A DNA stretch of 38,638 nucleotides from an uncultured Clostridium sp. (lineage in GTDB: Bacteria > Bacillota > Clostridia > TANB77 > CAG-508), in the NCBI GenBank assembly GCA_947388675.1, contig CANDRW010000017.1, positions 1 to 38,638 of the forward strand. Reading direction: 5' to 3'. The translations under genes were made by a program, and so were the position numbers. The number at the start of each line of letters is the position of its first letter. Position 1 is the first letter of the stretch. Under the pieces are notes generated by a model. It had not been told where the DNA came from. It did not search any database and saw only the letters and a program-made list of their open reading frames with translations. Below are positions 9,417 through 19,242 of this stretch, piece after piece.

Positions 9417-10073
9417 ATGGAACAGAAAATAAAGAATTTATTACAATTTTATTTATTAGCCACAGAGTTGAAAAATAAAATCAGAAGTGGTTGGAAAGTA
9501 TGGAATATTGAAAGAGAACGAATAGAGAGTGTTGCAGAACATATTTATGGTGTTTGCATTTTAGCAATTTCTATTGATTCTCAGTTTGAGTTAGGTATTG
9601 ACTTATATAAAGTAGTAATGATGTTAGTATTACATGAAATAGAGGAAATTAGAATAGGTGATTTAACACCATTTGATAAACAAACAAAAGAAGAAAGAAG
9701 AACCTTAGGTAAACAAGCAGTGGAAGAAGTATTAAGTATACTAGATAAAAAAGTACAATATATAGAATTGATAGAAGAATTTGAAGAAATGCAAACTAAG
9801 GAGTCACTTTTTGCTAAAATGTGTGACAAGTTAGAAGCAGATATTCAAAGTAAGATATATTGTGAAGAAGGATGTATGGATATACAAAAAGCAGAAAATC
9901 AGTATCTGTTAAAAGATGCAAGAATTCAAAAGTTATTAGAAGAGGGTGCAAAGTCTATTTCAGATTTGTTTGTAGAAAATGATAGACCAATTTTTACAGA
10001 AAAAGTTTTTGAAAATATAGCAGATTATGTGAAAGAAAATGAATTGCTACAATTAAAAAATAGAAAATATTAA
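9417..10073 (+). CDS. HD-domain hydrolase (YfbR/HDDC2-like)
   Basis: SVAEHIYGV...LVLHEIEEIRIGDLTPFD...KMCDKLEADIQ metal-binding pattern. Confidence 0.75.
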   Translation: MEQKIKNLLQFYLLATELKNKIRSGWKVWNIERERIESVAEHIYGVCILAISIDSQFELGIDLYKVVMMLVLHEIEEIRIGDLTPFDKQTKEERRTLGKQAVEEVLSILDKKVQYIELIEEFEEMQTKESLFAKMCDKLEADIQSKIYCEEGCMDIQKAENQYLLKDARIQKLLEEGAKSISDLFVENDRPIFTEKVFENIADYVKENELLQLKNRKY

Positions 10074-10127
10074 AAAGAAAAATATTGAATTTTAAATAAA
10101 GTAAAACAAGGAGCAAAATGCAAAAAA

Positions 10128-11348
10128 ATGAATAGATTGTTAAGAGTTGGAATAGATACACTTTTTACATCCATTACTCCAATTTTAGGATGGTTTCTAT
10201 TAGGAATATTAGTAGACAAAAATTTGATTAATATATTTACTTTAATATATCCCATGCAATTCGTTATTAGTGCTATACAAAGTGTTTTTGGGACAGGCGC
10301 TAATATAAGTGCGATTAGAGACAAAAATAAATCGGCAGTATTTTCAGGAATATTTTGTGGAGCAACAATTGGATTTATTATATTAGGTGGTGTTATACTA
10401 AACATTGATAGTTATATTCAATTTATGAATATGGATATTACAATTTATAGAATATTTGCAATTTATGCAGTAGCCCAAATGTTTTTACAGTTATTATTAA
10501 ACTTATCTTTATATAAATTATATTATGAAAATAAGAACAAAATAGCAAATCAATATAGCTTAACTTTCAACTTGATTAATTTTTCTGCACTTATTCTTAT
10601 GAGTATCTTAACTAAAAGTCAAGTAGCTATTGCTAGCATTTCTTTTACTATTACTATGATTTTTACTTTTTGGATGATATGCCATATTGTAGAAAAAGAA
10701 AAGTTTAAAATTAATATATTGAATTGTATAAAATATGATTCAGCCTATTTATTTGCAGAGATTAGTATGTTTATTATCTATTTATTTGGATTTAAAAATT
10801 CTTTTAATTTTGGAGAAAAATATATTTTGGCAACTTCATTTGCTACACTTATCACAGATACACAATGGGACATTTCAGGAGCAATTAAAACAATTGCACA
10901 AATTGATATTGCTAAAAAAGAGTTCTCATATGAAGAACATATAAAAAATAGCAGAAAATTAGTGGGATTATTAATTTCATCTAGTCTTGTAATGGGAATA
11001 GTCCTATATCCAATTTACCAAGTAGATATAACAGCTACATTGATTATAGTAAGTGTGGAATTAATAACAATGTATTTATATCCTTCCTATTTAACAAGAC
11101 TTACTTATATTCAATTAGAGCATTCTGCAATCAAGGCAACTGTTCAAAAACAAATTGCTAATATTCTTAGAATAGTGTGTTCTTTTTTAGCAACACCATT
11201 TTGTACCTCAATTGGATTGACATTTTCAGCTATATACCAATTAATGTCAACACATTATATTATAAAGAAGAATGGAATTTATATGGAAATGAAGGAAGAA
11301 CAAGAAAAACGATTAATAAATAATGGAAAGGAAGTATGGGAACAATGA
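10128..11348 (+). CDS. MATE-like multidrug/polysaccharide flippase-type transporter
   Basis: Polytopic; N-terminal region resembles MATE family (YPMQFVISAIQSVFGTGANISAIRDKNKSAVFSG). Confidence 0.65.
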   Translation: MNRLLRVGIDTLFTSITPILGWFLLGILVDKNLINIFTLIYPMQFVISAIQSVFGTGANISAIRDKNKSAVFSGIFCGATIGFIILGGVILNIDSYIQFMNMDITIYRIFAIYAVAQMFLQLLLNLSLYKLYYENKNKIANQYSLTFNLINFSALILMSILTKSQVAIASISFTITMIFTFWMICHIVEKEKFKINILNCIKYDSAYLFAEISMFIIYLFGFKNSFNFGEKYILATSFATLITDTQWDISGAIKTIAQIDIAKKEFSYEEHIKNSRKLVGLLISSSLVMGIVLYPIYQVDITATLIIVSVELITMYLYPSYLTRLTYIQLEHSAIKATVQKQIANILRIVCSFLATPFCTSIGLTFSAIYQLMSTHYIIKKNGIYMEMKEEQEKRLINNGKEVWEQ

Positions 11349-11923
11349 AAAATATTTTAATTATGGGAATTGGTAGGGCAGGAAAAACAACGTTAAGTAA
11401 TATGGTAAAGGACAAATGGACTAGTTATAATTTATTACATAGTGATTCTTTAAAATGGGCTATTATTCGAGCACAAGATAAAGAGGCATATTATAGAGAA
11501 AATGTAGATATTCAAAAAGAATATGAACATGGAGAATTTTTTCAAAGGACTCTCTTAGAACAGTACAAGTCTCTTATCAAAAATGATAAAAAAGGTTATG
11601 GATATATTTTAGAAAGTGGACAGTTGCATCCTAAGATAGTTAGTGAAATGATAGACTTTAGTACAACCATTGTAATCTGTTTGGGATTGGGAGATTTGAC
11701 AGCAAAAGATATGGTAGAACAATGTATTCAATATGATACGGAGGAAAGCTGGACTTATAGATTACCTAAGGAATATTTACTAAAGCATGCACAAGATTGG
11801 TATCAATGTAATGAGACGCTAAAACAAGAATGTCCTAAGTATCATATTAGATATATAGATACTTCTAAAAATAGAGTAGAGAAACTTGAAGGAATTGTGA
11901 AAGAATTAGAAGAACTAATATAA
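11336..11923 (+). CDS. P-loop kinase/NTPase-like protein (copy 2)
   Basis: Walker A GIGRAGKTTLS; shared layout with copy 1, including YDT.E.WTYR-type and YIDTSKNR-type segments. Confidence 0.6.
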   Translation: MGTMKNILIMGIGRAGKTTLSNMVKDKWTSYNLLHSDSLKWAIIRAQDKEAYYRENVDIQKEYEHGEFFQRTLLEQYKSLIKNDKKGYGYILESGQLHPKIVSEMIDFSTTIVICLGLGDLTAKDMVEQCIQYDTEESWTYRLPKEYLLKHAQDWYQCNETLKQECPKYHIRYIDTSKNRVEKLEGIVKELEELI

Positions 11924-12022
11924 ATCTTGAAAATTCTAGTATGATATGATATAGTATGTGTGCAATAGAAATTCCAAAAAATGGAATAGAAATAAGGGGA
12001 ACTATAAAAAGAAAGGTAAGAA

Positions 12023-12754
12023 ATGATGTATTTTGATAACAGATATTTATATATTTTTTTAGTAATTATTGTTGCTATGAATTTAGCAGGTGGAGGATTT
12101 GATTTATTAAGTTTATTACTAACTATACCAGGTGTTCTAATCGCTATTACTTTTCATGAGTTTGCACATGGATTTGCAGCTGATAGATTAGGGGATGATA
12201 CACCAAGAAATCAAGGAAGACTAAGCTTAAATCCTTTGTCACACTTAGATCCTATAGGTGTTGTCATGCTAATATTTGCACATATTGGATGGGGAAAGCC
12301 AGTTCAAATTAATCCTAACAACTTTAATAGGAAAATATCAGCACGTACAGGAGAAGCAATAGTATCATTTGCAGGACCTTTAATGAACTTCATTTTAGCA
12401 TTTGTATTTGCCATTATTTTCTATGCACTTCAAACTCTTGCTACTAGTTTTGCACTTACTACACAAGCAGGGATAATTATTATGACTATGATACAATGCA
12501 CAGTGCTAGTAAATGTAGGATTAGGGGTATTTAATTTAATACCATTACCACCATTAGATGGTTCTAAAATATTAATGGCATTTTTACCATATAACGCAAA
12601 AAGATGGTTTGAAGACCATACACAGTTATTCTATATTATCTTTTTAGTAATTTGGATAACACCAATTTCAGGAATGATTATTTCACCAGTAATCGAAGCG
12701 ATAACAGGTGGAATTGATGGAATAGTAAGCAGTTTATTTGGATTATTTGGTTAG
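12023..12754 (+). CDS. Site-2 protease family (M50) metalloprotease
   Basis: ITFHEFAHGFAADRLGD (HExxH) and NLIPLPPLDGSKIL. Confidence 0.9.
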   Translation: MMYFDNRYLYIFLVIIVAMNLAGGGFDLLSLLLTIPGVLIAITFHEFAHGFAADRLGDDTPRNQGRLSLNPLSHLDPIGVVMLIFAHIGWGKPVQINPNNFNRKISARTGEAIVSFAGPLMNFILAFVFAIIFYALQTLATSFALTTQAGIIIMTMIQCTVLVNVGLGVFNLIPLPPLDGSKILMAFLPYNAKRWFEDHTQLFYIIFLVIWITPISGMIISPVIEAITGGIDGIVSSLFGLFG

Positions 12755-12811
12755 TGTCAGTTTTGGGGATACACCTTGAATGTGAGAAAAGGAGAAATAT
12801 AAAAAGTAAGA

Positions 12812-13801
12812 ATGAAAGAAGATACATATATATTAGGAATTGAATCAAGTTGTGATGAGACTTCAGCTTCTATTGTTAAAAATGGAAGAGAAGTTCTTTC
12901 TAATGTCATCAATTCACAAATAAAAATACATGAACAATTTGGAGGAGTAGTGCCAGAAATAGCTTCTAGAAATCATATTGAGGCTATTTCAAATGTAGTA
13001 AGTACTGCTTTAAAAGAAGCCAATATAGAAATGGATAGAATTGATGGAATTGCATGCACTTATGGACCAGGATTAGTAGGTGCTTTATTAGTAGGGGTTT
13101 CATATAGCAAAGCATTGAGCTATGCATTAAATAAACCTTTGATAGGAACAAACCATATTCATGGGCATATTGCAGCAAACTATATTACACATCCTGAATT
13201 AGAACCACCATTTTTATGTTTAATTATTTCAGGTGGACATACTCATTTAGTACATATCAAGAGTTATACAGAATTTGAAATATTAGGAAAAACAAGAGAT
13301 GATGCGGTAGGAGAAGCTTTTGACAAAGTGGCTAGAGTAATAGGGCTTGGATATCCTGGGGGACCCAAAGTGGATAAATTAGCGAAAGAAGGAAAGTCAA
13401 CTATAGAACTTCCTAAAACACATTTTGATAATTTAGATTTTAGTTTTAGTGGAATAAAGACTGCAGTTATCAATTTACATCACAAAGCCCCAGAACTAAA
13501 TAAAGCAGACTTGTGTAGCAGTTTTGAGAAAGTGATAACAGAAGAATTAATAGAAAATACCTTAAAAGCAGCTAAACAGTTAAAGATTAAAAAGATTGCT
13601 CTTGCAGGAGGCGTATCAGCAAATTCTTATATGAGAGAACAATTCATTAATCTAGAAAAACAAGGATACCAGATTTTTTATCCAGAACCTATTTTATGTA
13701 CAGACAATGCAGCAATGATAGCTTCAGCAGGATATTATCAATACCTAGCAGGTACAAGATCAGACTTAAGCTTAAATGCAGTACCTAATTTAAGTCTTTA
13801 A
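12812..13801 (+). CDS. tsaD: tRNA N6-adenosine threonylcarbamoyltransferase
   Basis: [49 protein letters not shown]. Confidence 0.97.
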   Translation: MKEDTYILGIESSCDETSASIVKNGREVLSNVINSQIKIHEQFGGVVPEIASRNHIEAISNVVSTALKEANIEMDRIDGIACTYGPGLVGALLVGVSYSKALSYALNKPLIGTNHIHGHIAANYITHPELEPPFLCLIISGGHTHLVHIKSYTEFEILGKTRDDAVGEAFDKVARVIGLGYPGGPKVDKLAKEGKSTIELPKTHFDNLDFSFSGIKTAVINLHHKAPELNKADLCSSFEKVITEELIENTLKAAKQLKIKKIALAGGVSANSYMREQFINLEKQGYQIFYPEPILCTDNAAMIASAGYYQYLAGTRSDLSLNAVPNLSL

Positions 13802-13807
13802 TATTCA

Positions 13808-13955
13808 GTTCCATTAGTTAAGATATTATTACACTTGTTCTTGCTGTCCGTTGCTTTCATATGCGAAAACGCAAATCAAAGAAAGCAACGGAAGGCGCTC
13901 GACAATGTCTCGCCTTGCGCGAACTACGTTCTCATAATATCTTAACTAATGAAAC
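13808..13955. repeat. Palindromic intergenic element C
   Basis: 22-nt arms with 1 mismatch: GTTCCATTAGTTAAGATATTAT (13808-13829) against ATAATATCTTAACTAATGAAAC (13934-13955). Inner hairpin CCGTTGCTTTC/GAAAGCAACGG. Confidence 0.75.
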
Positions 13956-13976
13956 AAGAAAAGAAAGAGAGAAAAC

Positions 13977-14684
13977 ATGGCAATATATGTAATAGCAGAC
14001 TTGCACCTTGCCTTTAGTGAAGATAAGCCAATGAACATATTTGGCGAAAATTGGGAAGGGCATACTGAAAAGATAAAGGAGAATTGGATAGCAAAAGTGA
14101 AGCCAGAAGATACAGTTGTATTGCCGGGCGATTTTTCGTGGGCAATGTATTTAGAAAATACTTATCAGGATTTTGCTTATCTAAATGCACTTCCAGGAAA
14201 AAAGTTATTGTTAAAAGGAAATCATGATTATTGGTGGACAACAGTAACCAATATGAAAAAGTACTTAACCGAGAACAAATTTGAAAATATTGATTTCATC
14301 TATAATAATAGCCATTTGGTAGAAAATAAGATTTTAACAGGTACTAGGGGTTGGAATTTAGCGGATACAGAAAATAGCAGTAAGATGATGAATCGAGAAA
14401 GCATTAGATTAAAATTAGCAATTGAAGATGGTATTCAAAAATATGGAGAAGATAAAGAAATTATCGTATTTATGCACTATCCGCCAGTTACGCCTAATAG
14501 TATTTATAATCACCAATGTATGGACTTTGTCAACATTATGAAAGAGTACAAAATTAAAAGATGCTATTATGGGCACTTACATGGAAAGTCCCATCAAGAT
14601 GCCATAGAAGGAGAATATGAAGGCATTATATTTAAGTTAGTTAGTAGTGATTATTTGAATTTTGATTTGATAAAAATAGATTAA
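13977..14684 (+). CDS. Metallophosphoesterase
   Basis: IADLHLA, LPGDFSWAM, LLKGNHDYWW, GHLHGKSH motifs. Confidence 0.9.
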   Translation: MAIYVIADLHLAFSEDKPMNIFGENWEGHTEKIKENWIAKVKPEDTVVLPGDFSWAMYLENTYQDFAYLNALPGKKLLLKGNHDYWWTTVTNMKKYLTENKFENIDFIYNNSHLVENKILTGTRGWNLADTENSSKMMNRESIRLKLAIEDGIQKYGEDKEIIVFMHYPPVTPNSIYNHQCMDFVNIMKEYKIKRCYYGHLHGKSHQDAIEGEYEGIIFKLVSSDYLNFDLIKID

Positions 14685-14717
14685 CATAAGTTTAGTAAAA
14701 TACAATAGCGATAGGGC

Positions 14718-14745
14718 TTGCATTTTACGGAAAATGTGATATAAT
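14718..14745 (+). promoter_or_regulatory. Sigma70-type promoter of tig
   Basis: TTGCAT-N16-TATAAT. Confidence 0.6.
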
Positions 14746-14781
14746 GAACAAGCGAATTAATTTTGAAAGGAAGATTAAATA

Positions 14782-16068
14782 ATGAGTGTAAAAGTAGAAA
14801 ACACAGAAAACAAAAATGAAGTAAAATTAAGTTTCACAATAGAAGCAGCAAAATTTGATGAAGCAATGAAGAAAGTATATGTTAAAACAGCAAAATACTT
14901 TACTATTCCAGGCTTCAGAAAAGGAAAAGCACCAATGCAAATGGTAGAAAAACACTATGGTAGTGAGATTTTCTATGAAGATACATTTAATGAATTAGTA
15001 CCAGAAATTTATGATGCAGCAATTAAAGAAAATAATATAGCAGCAGTAAGCCGTCCTAACATTGATATTACTCAAATTGGCAAAGGACAAGATTTAGTGT
15101 TCACAGCAGTTGTACAAACTAAACCAGAAGTAAAATTAGGAAAATATAAAGGAATAGAATTACCAAAAGTTGAGTATAATGTGTCTGATAAAGATGTAGA
15201 ACATGAATTAGGACATATGGCAGAGCATAATGCAAGATTAGTATCTATTGAAGACAGACCAGTAGAAAAAGGTGATATCGCAGTTATCGATTTTGAAGGT
15301 TTCTTAGATGGAAAGCCATTTGAAGGTGGAAAGGCTGAAAAACACGAATTAGAAATTGGAAGCAATACTTTTATTCCAGGATTTGAAGACCAAGTGATTG
15401 GTATGAAAATTGACGAAGAAAAAGACTTGAATGTAACTTTCCCAGAAGACTACTTCTCAAAAGATTTAGCAGGAAAGCCAGTTGTATTTAAAGTAAAAGT
15501 TCATGAAATTAAGCATAAAGAACTTCCAAAAATGGATGATGAATTTGCAAAAGATGTTAGTGAATTCGACACACTTGCTGATTTAAAGAATAGTATTAAA
15601 GAGAAAATTCAAAAAGAAAATGACGACAAAGCAAAATATGAAACAGAAGACAATGCTATCAAAGCTGTTTGTGATGGAGTAGAATTAGAAATTCCATCAG
15701 GAATGATTGAAACAGAAGTAGATAACATGGTAAAAGATGTAGAACAAAGATTACAATATCAAGGCTTAACATTAGAACAATATTATGCTTTATCAGGAAA
15801 ACCAGAAGCTGTTATGAGAGATGAAATGAAAGAAACAGCTGAAAAAAATGTAAAATCAAGATTAGTCATAGAAGCAATTATCAAAGCAGAAGATATTAAG
15901 CCAGAAGATAAAGAAGTAGAAGAAAAATTAAAAGAAATGGCTAAAAACTATCAAAAGACAGAAGAAGAGATGCTTCAAAATACATATTTGAAAGATTACA
16001 TTACAGAAAATATGAAAGTAGAAAAAGCAATTCAATTTGTTATTGATAATGCTAAATTCAAAAAATAA
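14782..16068 (+). CDS. tig: Trigger factor
   Basis: PGFRKGKAPMQMVEKHYG, FKBP-type domain (EKGDIAVIDFEGFLDG), followed by clpP-clpX. Confidence 0.96.
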   Translation: MSVKVENTENKNEVKLSFTIEAAKFDEAMKKVYVKTAKYFTIPGFRKGKAPMQMVEKHYGSEIFYEDTFNELVPEIYDAAIKENNIAAVSRPNIDITQIGKGQDLVFTAVVQTKPEVKLGKYKGIELPKVEYNVSDKDVEHELGHMAEHNARLVSIEDRPVEKGDIAVIDFEGFLDGKPFEGGKAEKHELEIGSNTFIPGFEDQVIGMKIDEEKDLNVTFPEDYFSKDLAGKPVVFKVKVHEIKHKELPKMDDEFAKDVSEFDTLADLKNSIKEKIQKENDDKAKYETEDNAIKAVCDGVELEIPSGMIETEVDNMVKDVEQRLQYQGLTLEQYYALSGKPEAVMRDEMKETAEKNVKSRLVIEAIIKAEDIKPEDKEVEEKLKEMAKNYQKTEEEMLQNTYLKDYITENMKVEKAIQFVIDNAKFKK

Positions 16069-16169
16069 AAAGTAAATTCCTATGACAAGTACATAAAAAT
16101 TAGCAATAATTCACAAGAAAAAATGCTAATAACATCAATAATTATTAGTAAGAAAGGGTGGTCAAATAA

Positions 16170-16775
16170 ATGAAAGAACAAAACAGTTTAGTACCTTATG
16201 TTATTGAACAAACAGCAAAGGGAGAAAGATCTTATGATATTTTCTCAAGACTTTTAAAAGACAGAATTATATTCTTAGGAGAGGATGTTAACCAGACTTC
16301 AGCAAGTTTAGTTATTGCACAATTACTATTCCTAGAGTCAGAAGACCCAGATAAAGAAATTCACTTATACATTAATAGCCCAGGTGGTTCTATTACAGAT
16401 GGAATGGGAATTGTAGATACCATGAACTATATTAAATGCCCAGTTTCTACTATTTGTATTGGTATGGCAGCTAGCATGGGAGCAGTATTGTTAGCAGCAG
16501 GCGAAAAAGGAAAAAGATATGCTACACCTAATGCAGAGATTTTAATTCATCAACCATTAATCGGTGGTGGAGGATTATCTGGTCAAACAACAGAAATCAA
16601 AATCCATGCAGACCATATGGTAAGAACAAGGGAAAAATTAAATAAGTTCTTAAGTGATAGAACAGGTCAATCATTAGAAACAATTGAAAGAGATACAGAA
16701 AGAGATAATTATATGACAGCAGAAGAAGCACTAAAATATGGACTTATTGATGGCATAATGGAAAAAAGAAACTAA
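16170..16775 (+). CDS. clpP: ATP-dependent Clp protease proteolytic subunit
   Basis: [33 protein letters not shown] (catalytic Ser), [10 protein letters not shown]. Confidence 0.97.
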   Translation: MKEQNSLVPYVIEQTAKGERSYDIFSRLLKDRIIFLGEDVNQTSASLVIAQLLFLESEDPDKEIHLYINSPGGSITDGMGIVDTMNYIKCPVSTICIGMAASMGAVLLAAGEKGKRYATPNAEILIHQPLIGGGGLSGQTTEIKIHADHMVRTREKLNKFLSDRTGQSLETIERDTERDNYMTAEEALKYGLIDGIMEKRN

Positions 16776-16897
16776 ATTTTAAAAATAATCAGCATCTTGC
16801 GTCGTTGAAAATCATTTTAAAGCAGTCACATACAAAAGTATGCTCCTTGGCTTTAAAATGATTTTCGCCTAGCAATATACTAATTCTTTTTAAAATT
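16775..16897. repeat. Palindromic intergenic element D (nested double stem)
   Basis: Outer arms AATTTTAAAAATAAT/ATTCTTTTTAAAATT (16775-16789, 16883-16897). Perfect 17-nt inner arms GAAAATCATTTTAAAGC/GCTTTAAAATGATTTTC (16807-16823, 16850-16866). Confidence 0.75.
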
Positions 16898-16918
16898 AAA
16901 GTGAAGGAGTTAAATTTT

Positions 16919-18253
16919 ATGGCAAATAATAAAAACCAAAATATTAGATGTTCCTTTTGTGGAAAGTCCCAAGAAGCAGTAAATCGTATTATTGCAGGAC
17001 CAGGAGTATATATTTGTGATGAATGTATCAAGGTTTGTACAAATATTATAGATGATGATGTTTACCAAGATGCAGAAATTACTTATACTACTACAGGACA
17101 GGAAAAATTGCCAACACCAGCTGAGATAAAAGACATTTTAGATTCGTATGTCATTGGTCAAGAAGAAGCTAAAAAGACACTATCTGTTGCAGTATATAAC
17201 CATTACAAAAGAATAAATCATGAAAATGATACAGAAGATGATGTAGAATTACAAAAAAGTAATGTCTTGTTATTAGGTCCAACTGGTTGTGGTAAAACCT
17301 TATTAGCACAAACCTTGGCTAGAATTTTGCAAGTACCATTTGCGATAGCAGATGCTACTACCTTAACAGAGGCTGGATATGTAGGTGAAGATGTTGAAAA
17401 TATCTTACTAAAACTAATCCAAGCTGCTGACTATGATGTAGAAAAAGCACAAAAAGGTATTATCTACATTGATGAAATTGATAAGATTTCTAGAAAATCA
17501 GAAAATCCATCTATTACAAGAGATGTTAGCGGGGAAGGTGTACAACAAGCCTTATTAAAGATTGTAGAAGGAACTGTTGCATCTGTTCCACCACAAGGAG
17601 GACGTAAACACCCACATCAAGAGTTTATTCAAATAGATACTTCTAATATTCTATTTATCTGTGGTGGTGCATTTGAAGGACTAGAAAAAATTGTAAAAGA
17701 TAGAATGGGTAAAAAGTCAATTGGGTTTGGTGCTCAAATTGAAAGTAACAAAGATATTGATAAATATAAAGTGTTTGAAGAATTATTACCACAAGACTTA
17801 TTAAAGTTTGGTTTAATTCCAGAGTTCGTAGGAAGATTACCAATCATTGCAACCTTACGAGAATTAGATAAAGATGCTTTAGTTGATATTGTCACAAAAC
17901 CAAAAAATGCTTTGGTAAAACAATATCAAAAACTATTCAAATTGGATAATGTAGAATTAGAATTTGAAAAAGAGGCATTAGATAAGATTGTAGATAAAGC
18001 AATAGAAAGAAAAACGGGAGCAAGAGGTCTTCGTTCTATTATAGAGGAAATTATGAGGGATGTCATGTTTGAAATTCCTTCTAATCCTAAAATAGAAAAA
18101 TGTATGATTACTGGAGATACTGTGGAAAATGGCGAGGCTCCAAAGATTATTATAAATAATAATCGCGAGATACCAGTCAAAAAGCCACAAGCACAAGCAC
18201 CAGCAAAAACAAAAAGAGCGAAGACAACTAAGAGAACAGGAACAAGTGCATAA
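16919..18253 (+). CDS. clpX: ATP-dependent Clp protease ATP-binding subunit
   Basis: CSFCGKSQ...CDECI zinc-binding domain, GPTGCGKT Walker A, IDEIDKI Walker B, KKSIGFGA. Confidence 0.97.
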   Translation: MANNKNQNIRCSFCGKSQEAVNRIIAGPGVYICDECIKVCTNIIDDDVYQDAEITYTTTGQEKLPTPAEIKDILDSYVIGQEEAKKTLSVAVYNHYKRINHENDTEDDVELQKSNVLLLGPTGCGKTLLAQTLARILQVPFAIADATTLTEAGYVGEDVENILLKLIQAADYDVEKAQKGIIYIDEIDKISRKSENPSITRDVSGEGVQQALLKIVEGTVASVPPQGGRKHPHQEFIQIDTSNILFICGGAFEGLEKIVKDRMGKKSIGFGAQIESNKDIDKYKVFEELLPQDLLKFGLIPEFVGRLPIIATLRELDKDALVDIVTKPKNALVKQYQKLFKLDNVELEFEKEALDKIVDKAIERKTGARGLRSIIEEIMRDVMFEIPSNPKIEKCMITGDTVENGEAPKIIINNNREIPVKKPQAQAPAKTKRAKTTKRTGTSA

Positions 18254-18288
18254 TGTCGAATTTTGTCGCACGAAAAATAAAAAAATTG

Positions 18289-18317
18289 TTGAAAAAATGA
18301 CTAAAAAATAGTATAAT
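18289..18317 (+). promoter_or_regulatory. Sigma70-type promoter of candidate sRNA
   Basis: TTGAAA-N17-TATAAT. Confidence 0.75.
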
Positions 18318-18323
18318 GAATAT

Positions 18324-18478
18324 ACTGAAAGAAAACAAAAATGAGAGAGTTCCTGCTTTAGTGGAAGATGAAAAATGAGTGAGCTCATACTTTAGTTGAG
18401 GATATAAATGAGAGAGTTCCTGCTTTAGTGGAAAATTTAAAATTAATAGGGGGTTCAAAAAGAACCCTCTATTTTTTT
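18324..18478 (+). ncRNA. Candidate small RNA with three tandem hairpin repeats
   Basis: Strong promoter, three ~33-34-nt repeats each with a 4-bp stem and a TRCTTTAGT loop, then a rho-independent terminator; no ORF. Confidence 0.6.
18446..18478 (+). terminator. Rho-independent terminator of candidate sRNA
   Basis: ATAGGGGGTTC-AAAAA-GAACCCTCTATTTTTTT. Confidence 0.85.
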
Positions 18479-18481
18479 GAG

Positions 18482-18577
18482 TTCTAGGAAAGTGCTGTAT
18501 AGCACTTGACGTAGAAATCAATTATTGCGAATGTTACAAAATCTTAAAAGCTTTGCTTTTTAGAATTTGTTAATTCG
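18482..18577 (+). repeat. Dispersed structured repeat, copy 1
   Basis: TTCTAGGAAAGTGCTGTATAGCACTTGACGTAGAA...TTATTGCGAATGTTACAAA...TTTAGAATTTGTTAATTCG; matched in reverse at 37936-38037. Confidence 0.75.
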
Positions 18578-18614
18578 TTTTTTGTATAAAAAAATAAAAA
18601 AAGGAGGAGAAAAC

Positions 18615-18845
18615 TTGGAAATAAAAAATGGAAAATTGGTAGTATATGATGTAGATAATAATTATAGAAACTATTTAAGAAAAGAAGCAATAGTAAATGA
18701 AATTTTAGAGAAGACAGAAAAAGTATTAAAAATTCTAGAAGATAAAACACATCATGATTATCGATTTTTTAAAGGAATTTGTTGTGATTATCAATTATTA
18801 GAACAGAAATGTCAAGAATACATAAAAATCCATTTAACTACTTGA
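18615..18845 (+). CDS. Small hypothetical protein (TTG start)
   Basis: AAGGAGGAG RBS 5 nt before TTG at 18615; MEIKNGKLVVYDVDNNYRNYLRKEAIVNEILEKTEK... Confidence 0.55.
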   Translation: MEIKNGKLVVYDVDNNYRNYLRKEAIVNEILEKTEKVLKILEDKTHHDYRFFKGICCDYQLLEQKCQEYIKIHLTT

Positions 18846-18879
18846 AAAACTATAAAAAATATGATACACTAAATGCCAT

Positions 18880-19138
18880 AGGAAAAAGCGATAATAAAGG
18901 ACAACACAATAAAGTAAAAAGCCTAACAGAGAGCCAAATAACTTGCTGAGAGTTTGGTAGGAAAATAGCTTATTGTTATCACCTTTTGGCTATTGAATTG
19001 AAATAATAGTAAATTCAATCGTAATTCTTGCGTTAAAAGAAAATGAGTGAAAAGAATATTTATTCTTTTAAGTTAGGTGGTACCACGGAAGTTTGAAGCC
19101 ATTTCGTCCTAAATAATAAGACGAAATGGCTTTCTTTA
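18880..19138 (+). promoter_or_regulatory. T-box riboswitch (Ile) controlling ileS
   Basis: T-box motif TTAGGTGGTACCACGG at ~19073-19088. Candidate specifier ATC in TTATCACC (18978-18980). Terminator GCCATTTCGTC/GACGAAATGGC (19098-19130). Upstream of ileS. Confidence 0.92.
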
Positions 19139-19140
19139 AG

Positions 19141-19176
19141 TTCTAGGAAAATGCTTTAGTATTTGATGTAGAACTT
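19141..19176 (+). repeat. Dispersed structured repeat, partial copy 2
   Basis: TTCTAGGAAAATGCTTTAGTATTTGATGTAGAA matches the 5' half of copy 1. Confidence 0.65.
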
Positions 19177-19242
19177 AATGATGCAAAAATTTATTAAAAA
19201 ATAAAATTTTGTATTCATATAAAAAATAGAGGGGGAATAAAT

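Noticed and set aside
18338-18435. Three near-identical ~33-nt repeats that look like a mini CRISPR array
   Set aside because: Repeats are directly adjacent without spacers, there are no cas genes, and the unit lies between its own promoter and terminator. Interpreted as an sRNA.
17926-18521. Several minus-strand ORFs over the clpX 3' end and the sRNA region (17926-18180, 17978-18388, 18228-18521)
   Set aside because: Antisense reading of AT-rich and repeat sequence with Phe/Leu/Ser-rich translations. The repeated HFCFLS/SLSFLF peptides simply reflect the tandem DNA repeats.
18880-19138. Large structured leader upstream of ileS as a novel riboswitch
   Set aside because: It has the canonical T-box sequence, terminator and an ATC specifier, so it is a known T-box element.
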